Assembly (NCBI RefSeq): GCF_015644725.1
Contig: NZ_CP064795.1
Coordinates: 2,478,501-2,542,500, forward strand
DNA: 64,000 bases
Direction: 5' to 3'
Source of the DNA: Salinimonas marina
GTDB taxonomy: Bacteria; Pseudomonadota; Gammaproteobacteria; Enterobacterales; Alteromonadaceae
Shown here in pieces: positions 28,122 through 36,041 of this stretch (position 1 is the stretch's first letter; the number at the start of each line of letters is the position of its first letter). Under the pieces are notes generated by a model that was given only the letters and a program-made list of their open reading frames with translations, was not told the DNA's origin and did not search any database. Made by a program: the position numbers and the translations under genes.

Positions 28122-28477
28122 GTACAGTTACTCCTGCCTTACTCAGGTAAACCAAACGTTCAACCCGGGCTTGATTAAGTAATAGCAGTGTCTCCGCTAT
28201 TTAGATATCTGGCAGTGTCAAAACTCGAAGAATCTATACCAATGGATAATCTTATTCGCATTTTTCAAAGGATGCTTTACACTGCTGTTGCAGCATTGAC
28301 CGTTATAAAAATATCGTTCCAGATACGCTGCCCGGCGCTCAGCTATAGACGTCCTTTTTCTCATAACGCGTTGTCATTACAAAAAATTGATAACAGTGCG
28401 CGTCTTAAAAAAGTCGGGCAACGTCGTTTAAATTGCTAAATTCATATTCTGACCCTTTTGAAAATAAGAAGAACATC
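28122..28477. other. Intergenic region between SRPBCC gene and hydrolase
   Basis: About 355 bp. An 83-codon rightward frame (28188-28439) exists but lacks a ribosome site and any recognisable composition, so it is not called. The region must hold the divergent promoters for the SRPBCC gene and the hydrolase-kinase pair; no clean box was assigned. Confidence 0.5.
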
Positions 28478-29308
28478 ATGAATTTATTTTTGCGTAACAA
28501 TATCAAAATTATCGGTGATGTCGGACCAACGGTGATCCTGAGTCATGGCTTTGGTTGTGACCAGACAATGTGGCGGTATCTGACCCCGAAGCTGGCGAAA
28601 GACTACACCCTGGTACTGTATGATTTGGTGGGCAGCGGCCAGTCTGATTTAACTATGTACAGCTATGAAAAATACAATGAGCTGGATGGTTATGCCGAAG
28701 ATCTTCTTGAAATTATCGGTGAGGTCAGCCCCGACGCCCCGGTTATTTTTATTGGCCATTCTGTCAGCGCCAGTATTGGCTTACTGGCCAGTGTTGCGCA
28801 CCCCGACAAATTTTTATGTCAGATTATGGTAAGTCCCTCGCCCTGCTTCACCAATGACGCCGACTATACCGGTGGCTTTTCAAAAGCCGACATTAATGAG
28901 CTTTGTGAGACCATCGACAGTAATTATCTGGGCTGGTCCAGCAATATGGCCCCGGCGATTATGGGCGCCCCAACTCAGCCCGAGCTGGGTGAGGAGTTAT
29001 CTAATAGCTTTTGCCGTACCGACCCGGATATCGCCCAGCATTTTGCCCGGGTCACCTTTTTAGCTGATCACCGCGCCTTGCTGCCTCAATGTCATACACC
29101 GACATTGATTTTGCAGTGCACTGACGATTTTATTGCCCCGTGCTCAGTGGGCGAATTTATGCAGGCTACCTTACCGCAATCCACCTTGACATTAATCGAT
29201 AATGTTGGGCACTGCCCGCATATGAGCGCCCCGCAGGCATGTTATGAAGCTATCGATAGCTATTTAAATAATACTATTGTCAGCGCCCGGTCAGCCCATG
29301 ACACCTGA
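28478..29308 (+). CDS. RsbQ-like alpha/beta hydrolase
   Basis: 276 residues, close to Bacillus RsbQ (269). Catalytic triad: Ser95 in FIGHSVSAS, Asp216/217 in QCTDDFIAP, His245 in VGHCPHMS. The SHGFGCDQTMWRYLTP and DLVGSGQSD segments are typical of the RsbQ/KAI2/D14 subgroup. In B. subtilis, RsbQ is required for activation of the PAS-domain phosphatase RsbP, probably by supplying a small hydrophobic ligand to the PAS domain. Here the gene overlaps by 11 nt a PAS-containing histidine kinase, matching the known RsbQ-PAS bipartite sensing module with a kinase as output. Start ATG at 28478 follows AAGAAGAA. Confidence 0.9.
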   Translation: MNLFLRNNIKIIGDVGPTVILSHGFGCDQTMWRYLTPKLAKDYTLVLYDLVGSGQSDLTMYSYEKYNELDGYAEDLLEIIGEVSPDAPVIFIGHSVSASIGLLASVAHPDKFLCQIMVSPSPCFTNDADYTGGFSKADINELCETIDSNYLGWSSNMAPAIMGAPTQPELGEELSNSFCRTDPDIAQHFARVTFLADHRALLPQCHTPTLILQCTDDFIAPCSVGEFMQATLPQSTLTLIDNVGHCPHMSAPQACYEAIDSYLNNTIVSARSAHDT

Positions 29309-31253
29309 AACCTCAAGTTTATTTGAGAACGCCGCCTGTGGTTTGCTGGTGTGCGAAACTGACGGCTCGATTGTGCAGGTGAACCAAACATTTTGCGACT
29401 GGCTGGGTTATCGCTGTGAACAGCTGGTCGCCCAACAGCGTATCCAGGCGCTATTCACGGTGGGCAGCCGGTTTTATCACCATACCCACTGGGCCCCACT
29501 GTTACAGTTACAAGGCGCGGTCTCCGAAGTACTCATCGAGCTCAAAACCCATGCCGGTGACACGGTGCCGATGCTGGTTAACGCGGTACGCCGAACCAGC
29601 GATGGCCACAGCTACGATCATCTTGCATTTTTTGCAGCTACCGAGCGCAAAAGTTACGAACAGGAATTGGTGAAAGCCCGCAAATCGGTAGAACAATCAC
29701 TTACCCACTTACGTAAAGTCCAGAATGATCTTAAGGAAAACCAGAATTTTCTGAGTCTAGCTATCCGTAGCGCCCACATGGGCGTCTGGACTCACGACAT
29801 GGTACTAAACCGAATCAAGTTCAGTCAGGAGTTACAGGAACTCACTGGCTTATACCACAGCAACTTGTGGCAACAACCATCTCACTTTTATAAGTCCATT
29901 CATCCTGAAGATGTGACCGTTTTCCGTGAAGGGGTACAAGAGGCGATCAATCAACACTGCGAGTACGAGGTCGAGTTCAGGCTGCAACATGCATCAGGAG
30001 AGTGGCTCTCGATAGTAGGCCGTGGGCATGCTACCTATAGTGAAGCGGGCCAGTGCATCACCATATTCGGAATCTTTATTGATATTAGCGAACGCAAAAA
30101 GTCCCAGCTGGCGCTGGCAAATGCTCATCGCCAACTCGCATTAGCAGATCGTAAAAAAGATGAATTTCTGGCCACTCTTGGGCACGAGTTGCGCAATCCC
30201 CTTGCACCAATTCGAAATGTGCTGGAGCTCATGAAACGCAATACCGAGCAGCACCCTGAATTGAGCTGGTACCACGATATTTTTCACCGGCATGTCTCCC
30301 AGGTTACCCATATTGTTGACGATTTATTAGAGGTTACGCGGATTTCTCAGGGCCGGCTGGAACTTAAAAAGCAGGTAGTAGATATAAACGAAGCGGCTCA
30401 GATTGCGATTGAGTCCACTAAATTCTTTATTGAAGAAAGTCAGCATTCCTTCGAGATAACGCTTCCGGACAAGCCCCTGATGCTGGAGGCTGACTCAACC
30501 CGGCTCACCCAGATCATCGTGAATTTGCTGACCAATGCCGCCAAATATACGCCGCCTGGCGGTCATATCACCCTGCATGTGTATGCTACCACAGAGCAAG
30601 CCGTTATTCGCGTGAAAGACACCGGCATCGGCATCCCTTCAGAAAAGCTGTCCACGATTTTTAATATGTTTTCACAGCTTACGCCGGCCCTCGAGCGTGC
30701 CCAGGGCGGCCTCGGAATTGGGCTGGCATTGGTACATGGTCTGGTGGAAATGCATGAAGGGGTGATAGAAGTCAGAAGTCCCGGCATCGATCTGGGCAGC
30801 GAATTTGAAGTGCGTTTGCCGCTGGCAACCAGTCAGGTAGTCGACAAGCCCAAGTCACAGCCTACACACACTGACAAAGCGGCGCCCAAACGCATCTTAA
30901 TTGTGGATGATAATGTGGATGCTGCTGAAAGCCTGGGTTTTTTGTTGGAGTTTGAGGGTCACTCCATTGAGTGCGCCAATTGCGGCGAGGATGCGATAAC
31001 AATGGCTGAAGCCTTTCGTCCTGAGATTATACTGTCAGATATCGGCCTGCCCGATATTAATGGGTACGAAGTCGCCAAACAGCTACGAAACAAAGACTGG
31101 GCCGCCGATGTATTTATGGTGGCTATCACCGGCTGGGGCCAGAAAAAAGATAAGCTACTGGCTCAGGAAGCAGGCTTTAATCAGCACTTTACCAAGCCGG
31201 TGGACTTTTCAGAATTAAAAGCAGTACTAAGAAACTTTTCCCAGGTCGGCTAG
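29298..31253 (+). CDS. PAS-PAS hybrid histidine kinase with receiver domain
   Basis: 651 residues, soluble. Order: PAS 1 (residues about 5-115; LFENAACGLLVCETDGSIV onward), a coiled segment, PAS 2 (about 145-265; ends FIDISERKKSQ), HisKA with the phosphorylated His near residue 296 in ATLGHELRNPLAPI, HATPase (NLLTNAAKYTPPGG, VKDTGIGIP, GGLGIGLALV), and a C-terminal receiver with Asp near 579 (SDIGLPDINGYE). No DNA-binding output, so signalling must pass to a phosphotransfer protein elsewhere. The ATG at 29298 sits inside the hydrolase gene, implying coupled synthesis. PAS 1 resembles the RsbP-type PAS expected to receive the hydrolase product. Confidence 0.9.
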   Translation: MTPETSSLFENAACGLLVCETDGSIVQVNQTFCDWLGYRCEQLVAQQRIQALFTVGSRFYHHTHWAPLLQLQGAVSEVLIELKTHAGDTVPMLVNAVRRTSDGHSYDHLAFFAATERKSYEQELVKARKSVEQSLTHLRKVQNDLKENQNFLSLAIRSAHMGVWTHDMVLNRIKFSQELQELTGLYHSNLWQQPSHFYKSIHPEDVTVFREGVQEAINQHCEYEVEFRLQHASGEWLSIVGRGHATYSEAGQCITIFGIFIDISERKKSQLALANAHRQLALADRKKDEFLATLGHELRNPLAPIRNVLELMKRNTEQHPELSWYHDIFHRHVSQVTHIVDDLLEVTRISQGRLELKKQVVDINEAAQIAIESTKFFIEESQHSFEITLPDKPLMLEADSTRLTQIIVNLLTNAAKYTPPGGHITLHVYATTEQAVIRVKDTGIGIPSEKLSTIFNMFSQLTPALERAQGGLGIGLALVHGLVEMHEGVIEVRSPGIDLGSEFEVRLPLATSQVVDKPKSQPTHTDKAAPKRILIVDDNVDAAESLGFLLEFEGHSIECANCGEDAITMAEAFRPEIILSDIGLPDINGYEVAKQLRNKDWAADVFMVAITGWGQKKDKLLAQEAGFNQHFTKPVDFSELKAVLRNFSQVG

Positions 31254-31370
31254 TCACCAAGCTTACAAAAAAGCCGGCAGGTGTTAGAGCAAGTTTAATG
31301 ATGTCGCTATAAAATTGTTCAAAGCCTTCACCAACACCAAAGTCCCCATCCGCAGGGCCTGTAAGGTATT

Positions 31371-31622
31371 TGGCGGAGAGAGATTCACTCGCGCTTTACA
31401 TGGCGCTCGCCCTACGGGCAGCTGGCGCTGTGCAAAACGCCTTCCCTACCGTTTTGGCGAACCCGAGGGTTCTCATCACATTCTAAACCACCATAAACAC
31501 ATAGAGAGGGATTCCCTCGCGCTTTACATGCCGCTCGCCCTACGGGCAGCTGGCGCTGTGCAAAACGCCTTGCCTGCCGTTTTGTCGAACCCGTGGGTTC
31601 TCATCACATTCTAAACCACCAT
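31371..31622 (-). repeat. Two decayed repeat units downstream of tRNA-Ser
   Basis: Two units of about 128 bp, starting near 31371 and 31499, share a nearly identical core (from CTCGCGCTTTACATG at 31388 and 31516 to TTCTCATCACATTCTAAACC). Each begins, in plus orientation, with a fragment of the tRNA-Ser 3' end: TGGCGGAGAGAGATTC in the first, AGAGAGGGATTC in the second. The core holds hairpins (GCCCTACGGGC, GAACCCGWGGGTTC). Relative to tRNA-Ser transcription these are downstream, in the 3' trailer. A more degraded third copy may lie at 31330-31360. Confidence 0.85.
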
Positions 31623-31661
31623 AAACACCAAAGCCCCGCACAAGGCGAGGCTTTGGTGTTT
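31623..31661 (-). terminator. Hairpin downstream of tRNA-Ser
   Basis: Inverted repeat AAACACCAAAGCC / GGCTTTGGTGTTT around a GC-rich loop, starting 6 nt past the tRNA 3' end. It is symmetrical, with AT-rich flanks on both sides, and is the likely end of the tRNA-Ser transcript. Confidence 0.7.
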
Positions 31662-31666
31662 AAATT

Positions 31667-31757
31667 TGGCGGAGAGAGAGGGATTCGAACCCTCGATACG
31701 CTATTAACGTATACACACTTTCCAGGCGTGCGCCTTCAGCCACTCAGCCATCTCTCC
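31667..31757 (-). tRNA. tRNA-Ser (anticodon GGA)
   Basis: 91 nt including an encoded CCA. The acceptor stem starts GGAGAGA and closes with TCTCTCC before GCCA; the D arm is TGGCTGAGTGGCTGAAGGC; the anticodon loop CTGGAAA gives GGA. A long variable arm follows (typical of serine tRNAs), and the T arm is GAGGGTTCGAATCCCTC. It reads UCC and UCU codons. Confidence 0.97.
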
Positions 31758-31790
31758 AAATTTTGCGCTGCTCTGCAAGCAGCAGCGCGT

Positions 31791-31819
31791 ATAGTAGGTT
31801 AACCTTCCCGGCGGATCAA
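31791..31819 (-). promoter_or_regulatory. Promoter of tRNA-Ser
   Basis: On the minus strand, TTGATC and TACTAT are separated by 17 nt, followed by a GC-rich ACGCGC discriminator of the kind found at stable RNA promoters under stringent control. The -10 box lies 33 nt upstream of the tRNA 5' end. Confidence 0.7.
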
Positions 31820-31855
31820 GCTTCGGCGTGCAAAAGCCGCTTAAGCGCTGCTTAT

Positions 31856-32908
31856 TTAAGCAGTTTCTGCTTTTAGTTGTGCAGAAAAGTCCAGCATCCG
31901 GTTTAACGGTACCAATGCTTTTTCACGCAAAACATCATCGACAAAAATCTCGTGACCTTCATTACCACCGCTAAGCGCATCGTAAATTGACTGTATACCG
32001 TTCATTGCCATCCATGGGCAGTGAGCACAGCTTTTGCACGTGGCGCCGTTGCCACCAGTGGGAGCTTCGATAAAGTTCTTAGTCGGGGCCAATTGCTGCA
32101 TTTTATAAAAAATGCCTTTGTCCGTAGCCACAATAAATGTGCTGTTCTCCATTTCCTGAGCTGCTTTGATAAGCTGGCTGGTGGAGCCTACCGCATCAGC
32201 CATGGCCACGACGCTGGCCGGCGATTCAGGGTGAACCAGGATGGCGGCGTCCGGATAGATCGCTTTCATGTCTTCCAGCTTTTGTGCTGAAAATTCGTCA
32301 TGCACGATACATTCACCCTGCCACATAAGCATATCTGCGCCGGTTTGTTTAGCGATATAAGCACCCAGGTGACGGTCCGGGCCCCAGATAATGGGTTTAC
32401 CCTGCTCATCCAGGTGTTCAACTATTTCCAAAGCAATGCTGGAGGTAACCACCCAGTCGGCCCGGGCTTTTACCGCGGCTGAGGTATTGGCATACACCAC
32501 CACTGTGTGATCAGGGTGGGCATCACAAAATTCTGTAAATTCTTTCTCAGGACAGCCAATATCCAGTGAACAGGTAGCTTCCAGAGTTGGCATCAACACG
32601 GTTTTTTCCGGGCTTAGAATTTTGGCGGTTTCACCCATAAAGCGAACCCCTGCGACAATAACGGTATCGGCCTGAATGTCGCGGCCAAAACGCGCCATCT
32701 CTAGAGAGTCAGCCACACAGCCACCGGTTGCTTCGGCCAATGCCTGAATTTCAGGATCGGTGTAGTAATGCGCCACCAGTACCGCATTCTTATCAATAAG
32801 CAATTGCTTTATCTGGGAACGCAGCTCGTCTTTTCGCTCAGACGTTAGCGGTTCTGGCATTGCAGGGAAAGGATAATCAACTTGTTCTACGCGAAATGCG
32901 ACTGTCAT
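31856..32908 (-). CDS. nadA: Quinolinate synthase A
   Basis: 350 residues from the ATG at 32908 ([10 protein letters not shown]); a longer frame adds 19 unconserved residues. It makes quinolinate from iminoaspartate and dihydroxyacetone phosphate in NAD synthesis. Three Cys that hold the [4Fe-4S] cluster are recognisable in [22 protein letters not shown] and [13 protein letters not shown]. Substrate motifs [23 protein letters not shown] and HPESPASVV are present. Partner nadB is not in the window. Monocistronic. Confidence 0.96.
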   Translation of the reverse strand: MTVAFRVEQVDYPFPAMPEPLTSERKDELRSQIKQLLIDKNAVLVAHYYTDPEIQALAEATGGCVADSLEMARFGRDIQADTVIVAGVRFMGETAKILSPEKTVLMPTLEATCSLDIGCPEKEFTEFCDAHPDHTVVVYANTSAAVKARADWVVTSSIALEIVEHLDEQGKPIIWGPDRHLGAYIAKQTGADMLMWQGECIVHDEFSAQKLEDMKAIYPDAAILVHPESPASVVAMADAVGSTSQLIKAAQEMENSTFIVATDKGIFYKMQQLAPTKNFIEAPTGGNGATCKSCAHCPWMAMNGIQSIYDALSGGNEGHEIFVDDVLREKALVPLNRMLDFSAQLKAETA

Positions 32909-33301
32909 AACATACTGACCCGATTGACGACAGCTAAAAGGGCGGCAATTATACCCGACTGTCATAAAAATTTCATATCGTAAACGTATGAATTATTCCA
33001 TCACATTCAAGGTACCCCCAGCCGGTTTTTCACTTCTTTGAATTAACGATCTGTAATGCCTGGGTTAATTGGCACTTCACACGATATACAGCAAGCTGAG
33101 ACCGGGTGTAACAGACTTTCGCTCATGGCTTGCACCCCAAACCATGAGTGCTGTTAAAAGCCGTCCCCGTTGTGTGTAGCCCTGTTGTCTGGGGCAGTGC
33201 TATTGAGAAACCTTTATGAGGGGGGGTGTTTGGGCCCGCCTATAAACGGCTGCATGCGTATCGCTCTAATACAGGCTTATTGGCTACCTCACCTGTAAAG
33301 T
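32909..33301. other. Intergenic region upstream of nadA
   Basis: About 390 bp between nadA and the tRNA-Lys repeat array. It should contain the nadA promoter. No gene, tRNA or riboswitch was recognised; short frames here have no ribosome site and run into the repeats. Confidence 0.5.
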
Positions 33302-33991
33302 GCCAGGTCGTGCTGGATTACTTGACTGCTAGCGCAGTCTGCGCCCTTTCGGGCCGTGCTAAAGCACGTTCACCTGCGCTACGCTTGGTGTCGAACCGCT
33401 TCGCTGGTTCAAATCCGGCGCGAGCACGATATGTTCTTTTTGAAAAGTGTGTAACTGGACTATTTCGATAAGATGGTGGGTCGTGCTGGATTACTTGACT
33501 GCTAGCGCAGTCTGCGCCCTTCCGGGCCGTGCTGAAGCACGTTCACCTGCGCTACGCTTGGTGTCGAACCGCTTCGCTGGTTCAAATCCGGCGCGAGCAC
33601 GATATGTTCTTTTTGAAAAGTGTGTAACTGGAACGTACGAATAAGATGGTGGGTCGTGCTGGATTACTTGACTGCTAGCGCAGTCTGCGCCCTTTCGGGC
33701 CGTGCTAAAGCACGTTCACCTGCGCTACGCTTGGTGTCGAACCGCTTCGCTGGTTCAAATCCGGCGCGAGCACGATATGTTCTTTTTGAAAAGTGTGTAA
33801 CTGGACTATTTCGATAAGATGGTGGGTCGTGCTGGATTACTTGACTGCTAGCGCAGTCTGCGCCCTTTCGGGCCGTGCTAAAGCACGTTCACCTGCGCTG
33901 CGCTTGGTGTCGAACCGCTTCGCTGGTTCAAATCCGGCGCGAGCATAATGTGCTCTTTTTGAGAAGTGTTAACTGGAACGTACTAATAAGA
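33302..33991 (-). repeat. Four tandem 173-bp units carrying the tRNA-Lys 3' end
   Basis: Units are marked by GTCGTGCTGGATT starting at 33307, 33480, 33653 and 33826, each exactly 173 bp apart. The same sequence in the first real tRNA-Lys begins at 33998 (172 bp on). Units 2-4 begin with the last 19 nt of tRNA-Lys (in plus orientation TGGTGGGTCGTGCTGGATT), and the outermost keeps only 14. After that the units diverge from the tRNA. They contain strong hairpins (CGTGCTAAAGCACG, GCCCTTTCGGGC, AACC...GGTT) and a second imperfect copy of the T arm in opposite orientation. They lie downstream of the tRNA genes, so would be in the primary transcript. Units are almost identical, with a few substitutions. 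Confidence 0.97.
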
Positions 33992-34067
33992 TGGTGGGTC
34001 GTGCTGGATTCGAACCAGCGACCAATTGATTAAAAGTCAACTGCTCTACCAACTGAGCTAACGACCC
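33992..34067 (-). tRNA. tRNA-Lys (anticodon UUU), copy nearest the repeats
   Basis: 76 nt with encoded CCA. Acceptor stem GGGTCGT / ACGACCC, D arm AGCTCAGTTGGTAGAGCA, anticodon loop CTTTTAA (UUU), T arm GCTGGTTCGAATCCAGC. Third gene of a three-copy tRNA-Lys transcript. Confidence 0.98.
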
Positions 34068-34137
34068 ATCTTATGGTGTTCAGTAACCTGACGTTACTGG
34101 ATGATAAGCTTTGGCGGCCTATCGGATTGTGATGCAA

Positions 34138-34213
34138 TGGTGGGTCGTGCTGGATTCGAACCAGCGACCAATTGATTAAAAGTCAACTGCTCTACCAACT
34201 GAGCTAACGACCC
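34138..34213 (-). tRNA. tRNA-Lys (anticodon UUU), middle copy
   Basis: Identical 76-nt sequence to its neighbours with encoded CCA, 70 nt upstream of the next copy in the direction of transcription. The spacer contains a hairpin (CAGTAACCTGACGTTACTG) that may serve in processing. Confidence 0.98.
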
Positions 34214-34246
34214 TTTGCATTGTCGAAAAGAAAACATTTGGATAAA

Positions 34247-34322
34247 TGGTGGGTCGTGCTGGATTCGAACCAGCGACCAATTGATTAAAAGTCAACTGCT
34301 CTACCAACTGAGCTAACGACCC
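34247..34322 (-). tRNA. tRNA-Lys (anticodon UUU), promoter-proximal copy
   Basis: Identical 76-nt sequence with encoded CCA, first in the transcript, 33 nt before the next copy. Confidence 0.98.
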
Positions 34323-34363
34323 ATTTCTTTCCTGTTGTTGCCTGTCGGTGGCAACGGCGGCAT

Positions 34364-34391
34364 ATATTACCCATTTCCTGTGGGCGTGCAA
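34364..34391 (-). promoter_or_regulatory. Promoter of the tRNA-Lys operon
   Basis: On the minus strand, TTGCAC and TAATAT are 16 nt apart, followed by ATGCCGCC, a GC-rich discriminator typical of stable RNA promoters. Transcription would start about 35 nt before the first tRNA-Lys. The rest of 34323-34604 holds no recognised gene. Confidence 0.7.
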
Positions 34392-34604
34392 CCCTAAATC
34401 GCTTTTTATTTTCTTTTTTTAAGAAAACCTGCATCAAGTGGTCAAAATCACCACAAAACGAACAAACTTTCTGCACTTCAATGCGTTGTAAAAAAGCAAA
34501 CGCCGCATCAAGTACTGAGTCAGCGGTAAATCAGGCCCCACCAGTTTCATGGTTTTGCCCGGCGTTACCACCTTTTCAATTACGGTGAATTTGTAATTTT
34601 AGTG

Positions 34605-34640
34605 CAAAAAAACAAAAAACCTCTGCAAACAGAGGTTTTT
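34605..34640 (-). terminator. Terminator of the tol-pal operon
   Basis: Perfect stem AAACCTCTG / CAGAGGTTT with a 4-nt loop, directly after the cpoB stop; on the minus strand it is followed by a long T-rich run. Confidence 0.93.
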
Positions 34641-34641
34641 C

Positions 34642-35436
34642 TTATAAAGAATTCAATCTCGATTCGGCCAGCTTTCTGGCTGAGGAGTTTGGATATTCTG
34701 AAATTACCGCATTAAGATATGCTTTGGCCTGACCGGTATTGCCTAAACGCTGCTCAATCACGCCTAACTTCAGCAAGGATTCTGCACGTTTACTCGAATT
34801 TTTAAAGCGGTCGGCGACTTCACTGAACTGAGCTTTGGCTTCTTGCCAGTTTTGTTTATTAAACAATAACTGTCCTAACCAATAGTGCGCATTGGCCGCA
34901 TACTGGCTATTAGGAAAATCGCTTATAAAATCACGAAATGCAGGAATCGCTTTATCATATTCGCGAGACTTTAAAATAAGGTTTACGGCATTATCGTAGG
35001 CTTCATCTTCACTTAATGAAGGCTTATCCGACGATGACGGTTGAGTCTTTTGCGCAGGTTCAGGAGACGCTGGCGACGAAGACGAAGATGCTTCACCTAC
35101 CGATTGTTTTAACGACGTAACCCGTTTATCAATCTCGAGGTACAACTCGCGCTGACGTTCCAGTACTTTTTCCAACTGATTGGTATGGACCTCCACAGCA
35201 CCACGCAAATCATCTATTTCGCCCTGCATCGAGTCCAGTTGTTGCTGTAGACGATGCTGCATCTGTGTGCGACTGTCTACCATGCGCTCAAGCACCGTGA
35301 TCCGCTTTTCCAGATCACCGCCCTGCGGATTGTTGACATCATAAACCGGGGCCTGAGCCCCTGCCGCACCCGATACTGCACAGGCAACGCTCAGGGCGAT
35401 ACCGGTGCAGGTACGTTTAAGTACAGAGCAAGCCAT
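34642..35436 (-). CDS. cpoB: Cell division coordinator CpoB (YbgF)
   Basis: 264 residues with a signal peptide (ending VSGAAGAQA). An N-terminal trimerising coiled coil (residues about 40-115; RITVLERMVDSRTQMQHRLQQQ region) and an acidic/Ser-Pro linker precede tetratricopeptide repeats (residues 140-264; YDKAIPAFRDFISDFPNSQYAANAHYWLGQL). CpoB binds TolA in the periplasm and couples peptidoglycan synthesis by PBP1b with outer-membrane constriction. It is the last gene of the tol-pal cluster, with a 1-nt overlap with pal. Confidence 0.94.
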   Translation of the reverse strand: MACSVLKRTCTGIALSVACAVSGAAGAQAPVYDVNNPQGGDLEKRITVLERMVDSRTQMQHRLQQQLDSMQGEIDDLRGAVEVHTNQLEKVLERQRELYLEIDKRVTSLKQSVGEASSSSSPASPEPAQKTQPSSSDKPSLSEDEAYDNAVNLILKSREYDKAIPAFRDFISDFPNSQYAANAHYWLGQLLFNKQNWQEAKAQFSEVADRFKNSSKRAESLLKLGVIEQRLGNTGQAKAYLNAVISEYPNSSARKLAESRLNSL

Positions 35437-36002
35437 TACTGATATACAACCACACCGCGACGATTTTGCGCCTGGGCATACTCAGTTGAACCCATGACCG
35501 CCGGTTTTTCTTCACCATAGGAAACGGTAGAAAGCTGATCGCTGCTGACACCAGCATTCATCAGGTACGTTTCCACTGCCTGGGCACGACGCTCACCCAA
35601 TGCAATGTTGTATTCTGGTGTACCACGGCTGTCGGTGTGACCTTCTACCGCCACTTTTTGATCAGGATTTTGTACCAGGAATTCAGCGTGCTTGTTCAGA
35701 ATTTCGCGAAACTCTGGTTTGATAACAGCACGGTCAAATTCAAAGTAAACCGTTTGCTCATTTTTCAGTGACTCAAGTTGTTCCTGAACCATCTCTTGCT
35801 GACGCTCCATGCGTTGCGCCGCTTCGGCTTCAACACGGGATTCTTCGGCCTGGCGAGCCTGACGCTCAGCTTCGGCTTGTTCCTGAGCTACACGGTTACG
35901 TTCAGCCGCCAGTTCTTCTTCACTTGGACCTGATGAACACGCCATCATCGTCACCACGGGCAAGGCGATAACGAAGCTTTTCATTACTTTATTAAGTTGC
36001 AT
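35436..36002 (-). CDS. pal: Peptidoglycan-associated lipoprotein Pal
   Basis: 188 residues from the ATG at 36002 (MQLNKVMKSF); longer frames are rejected. Lipoprotein signal with TMMAC, then a Glu/Gln/Arg-rich helical linker (residues about 30-75) that is longer than in E. coli. The C-terminal OmpA-like domain binds peptidoglycan (VYFEFDRAVIKPEF and VEGHTDSRGTPEYNIALGERRA, with the meso-DAP binding Asp and Arg). It anchors the outer membrane to the wall and is released by TolB during division. Confidence 0.96.
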   Translation of the reverse strand: MQLNKVMKSFVIALPVVTMMACSSGPSEEELAAERNRVAQEQAEAERQARQAEESRVEAEAAQRMERQQEMVQEQLESLKNEQTVYFEFDRAVIKPEFREILNKHAEFLVQNPDQKVAVEGHTDSRGTPEYNIALGERRAQAVETYLMNAGVSSDQLSTVSYGEEKPAVMGSTEYAQAQNRRGVVVYQ

Positions 36003-36041
36003 CCTCTTAATCCTTATAGTTTTCATTAACAAATATTTTGT

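Noticed and set aside
28188..28439. 83-codon rightward frame before the RsbQ-like gene
   Set aside because: No ribosome site, low-complexity mix of residues, no recognisable family, and it ends just inside the next gene's upstream region.
33226..33817. Three overlapping rightward reading frames of 65-81 codons in the tRNA-Lys repeats
   Set aside because: They arise from the 173-bp repeat itself, are antisense to the tRNA transcript, have no ribosome sites, and contain the tRNA-shadow motif NPARA. Not called as genes, although rtT-like repeats have been suggested to encode small peptides.
33302..33991. CRISPR array
   Set aside because: The repeats are 173 bp with no spacers of unique sequence, there are no cas genes, and the unit ends are pieces of a tRNA.
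34176..34476. Leftward frames across the tRNA-Lys genes
   Set aside because: They translate the tRNA genes themselves (SSVGRAVDF and SNPARPT are typical tRNA shadows).
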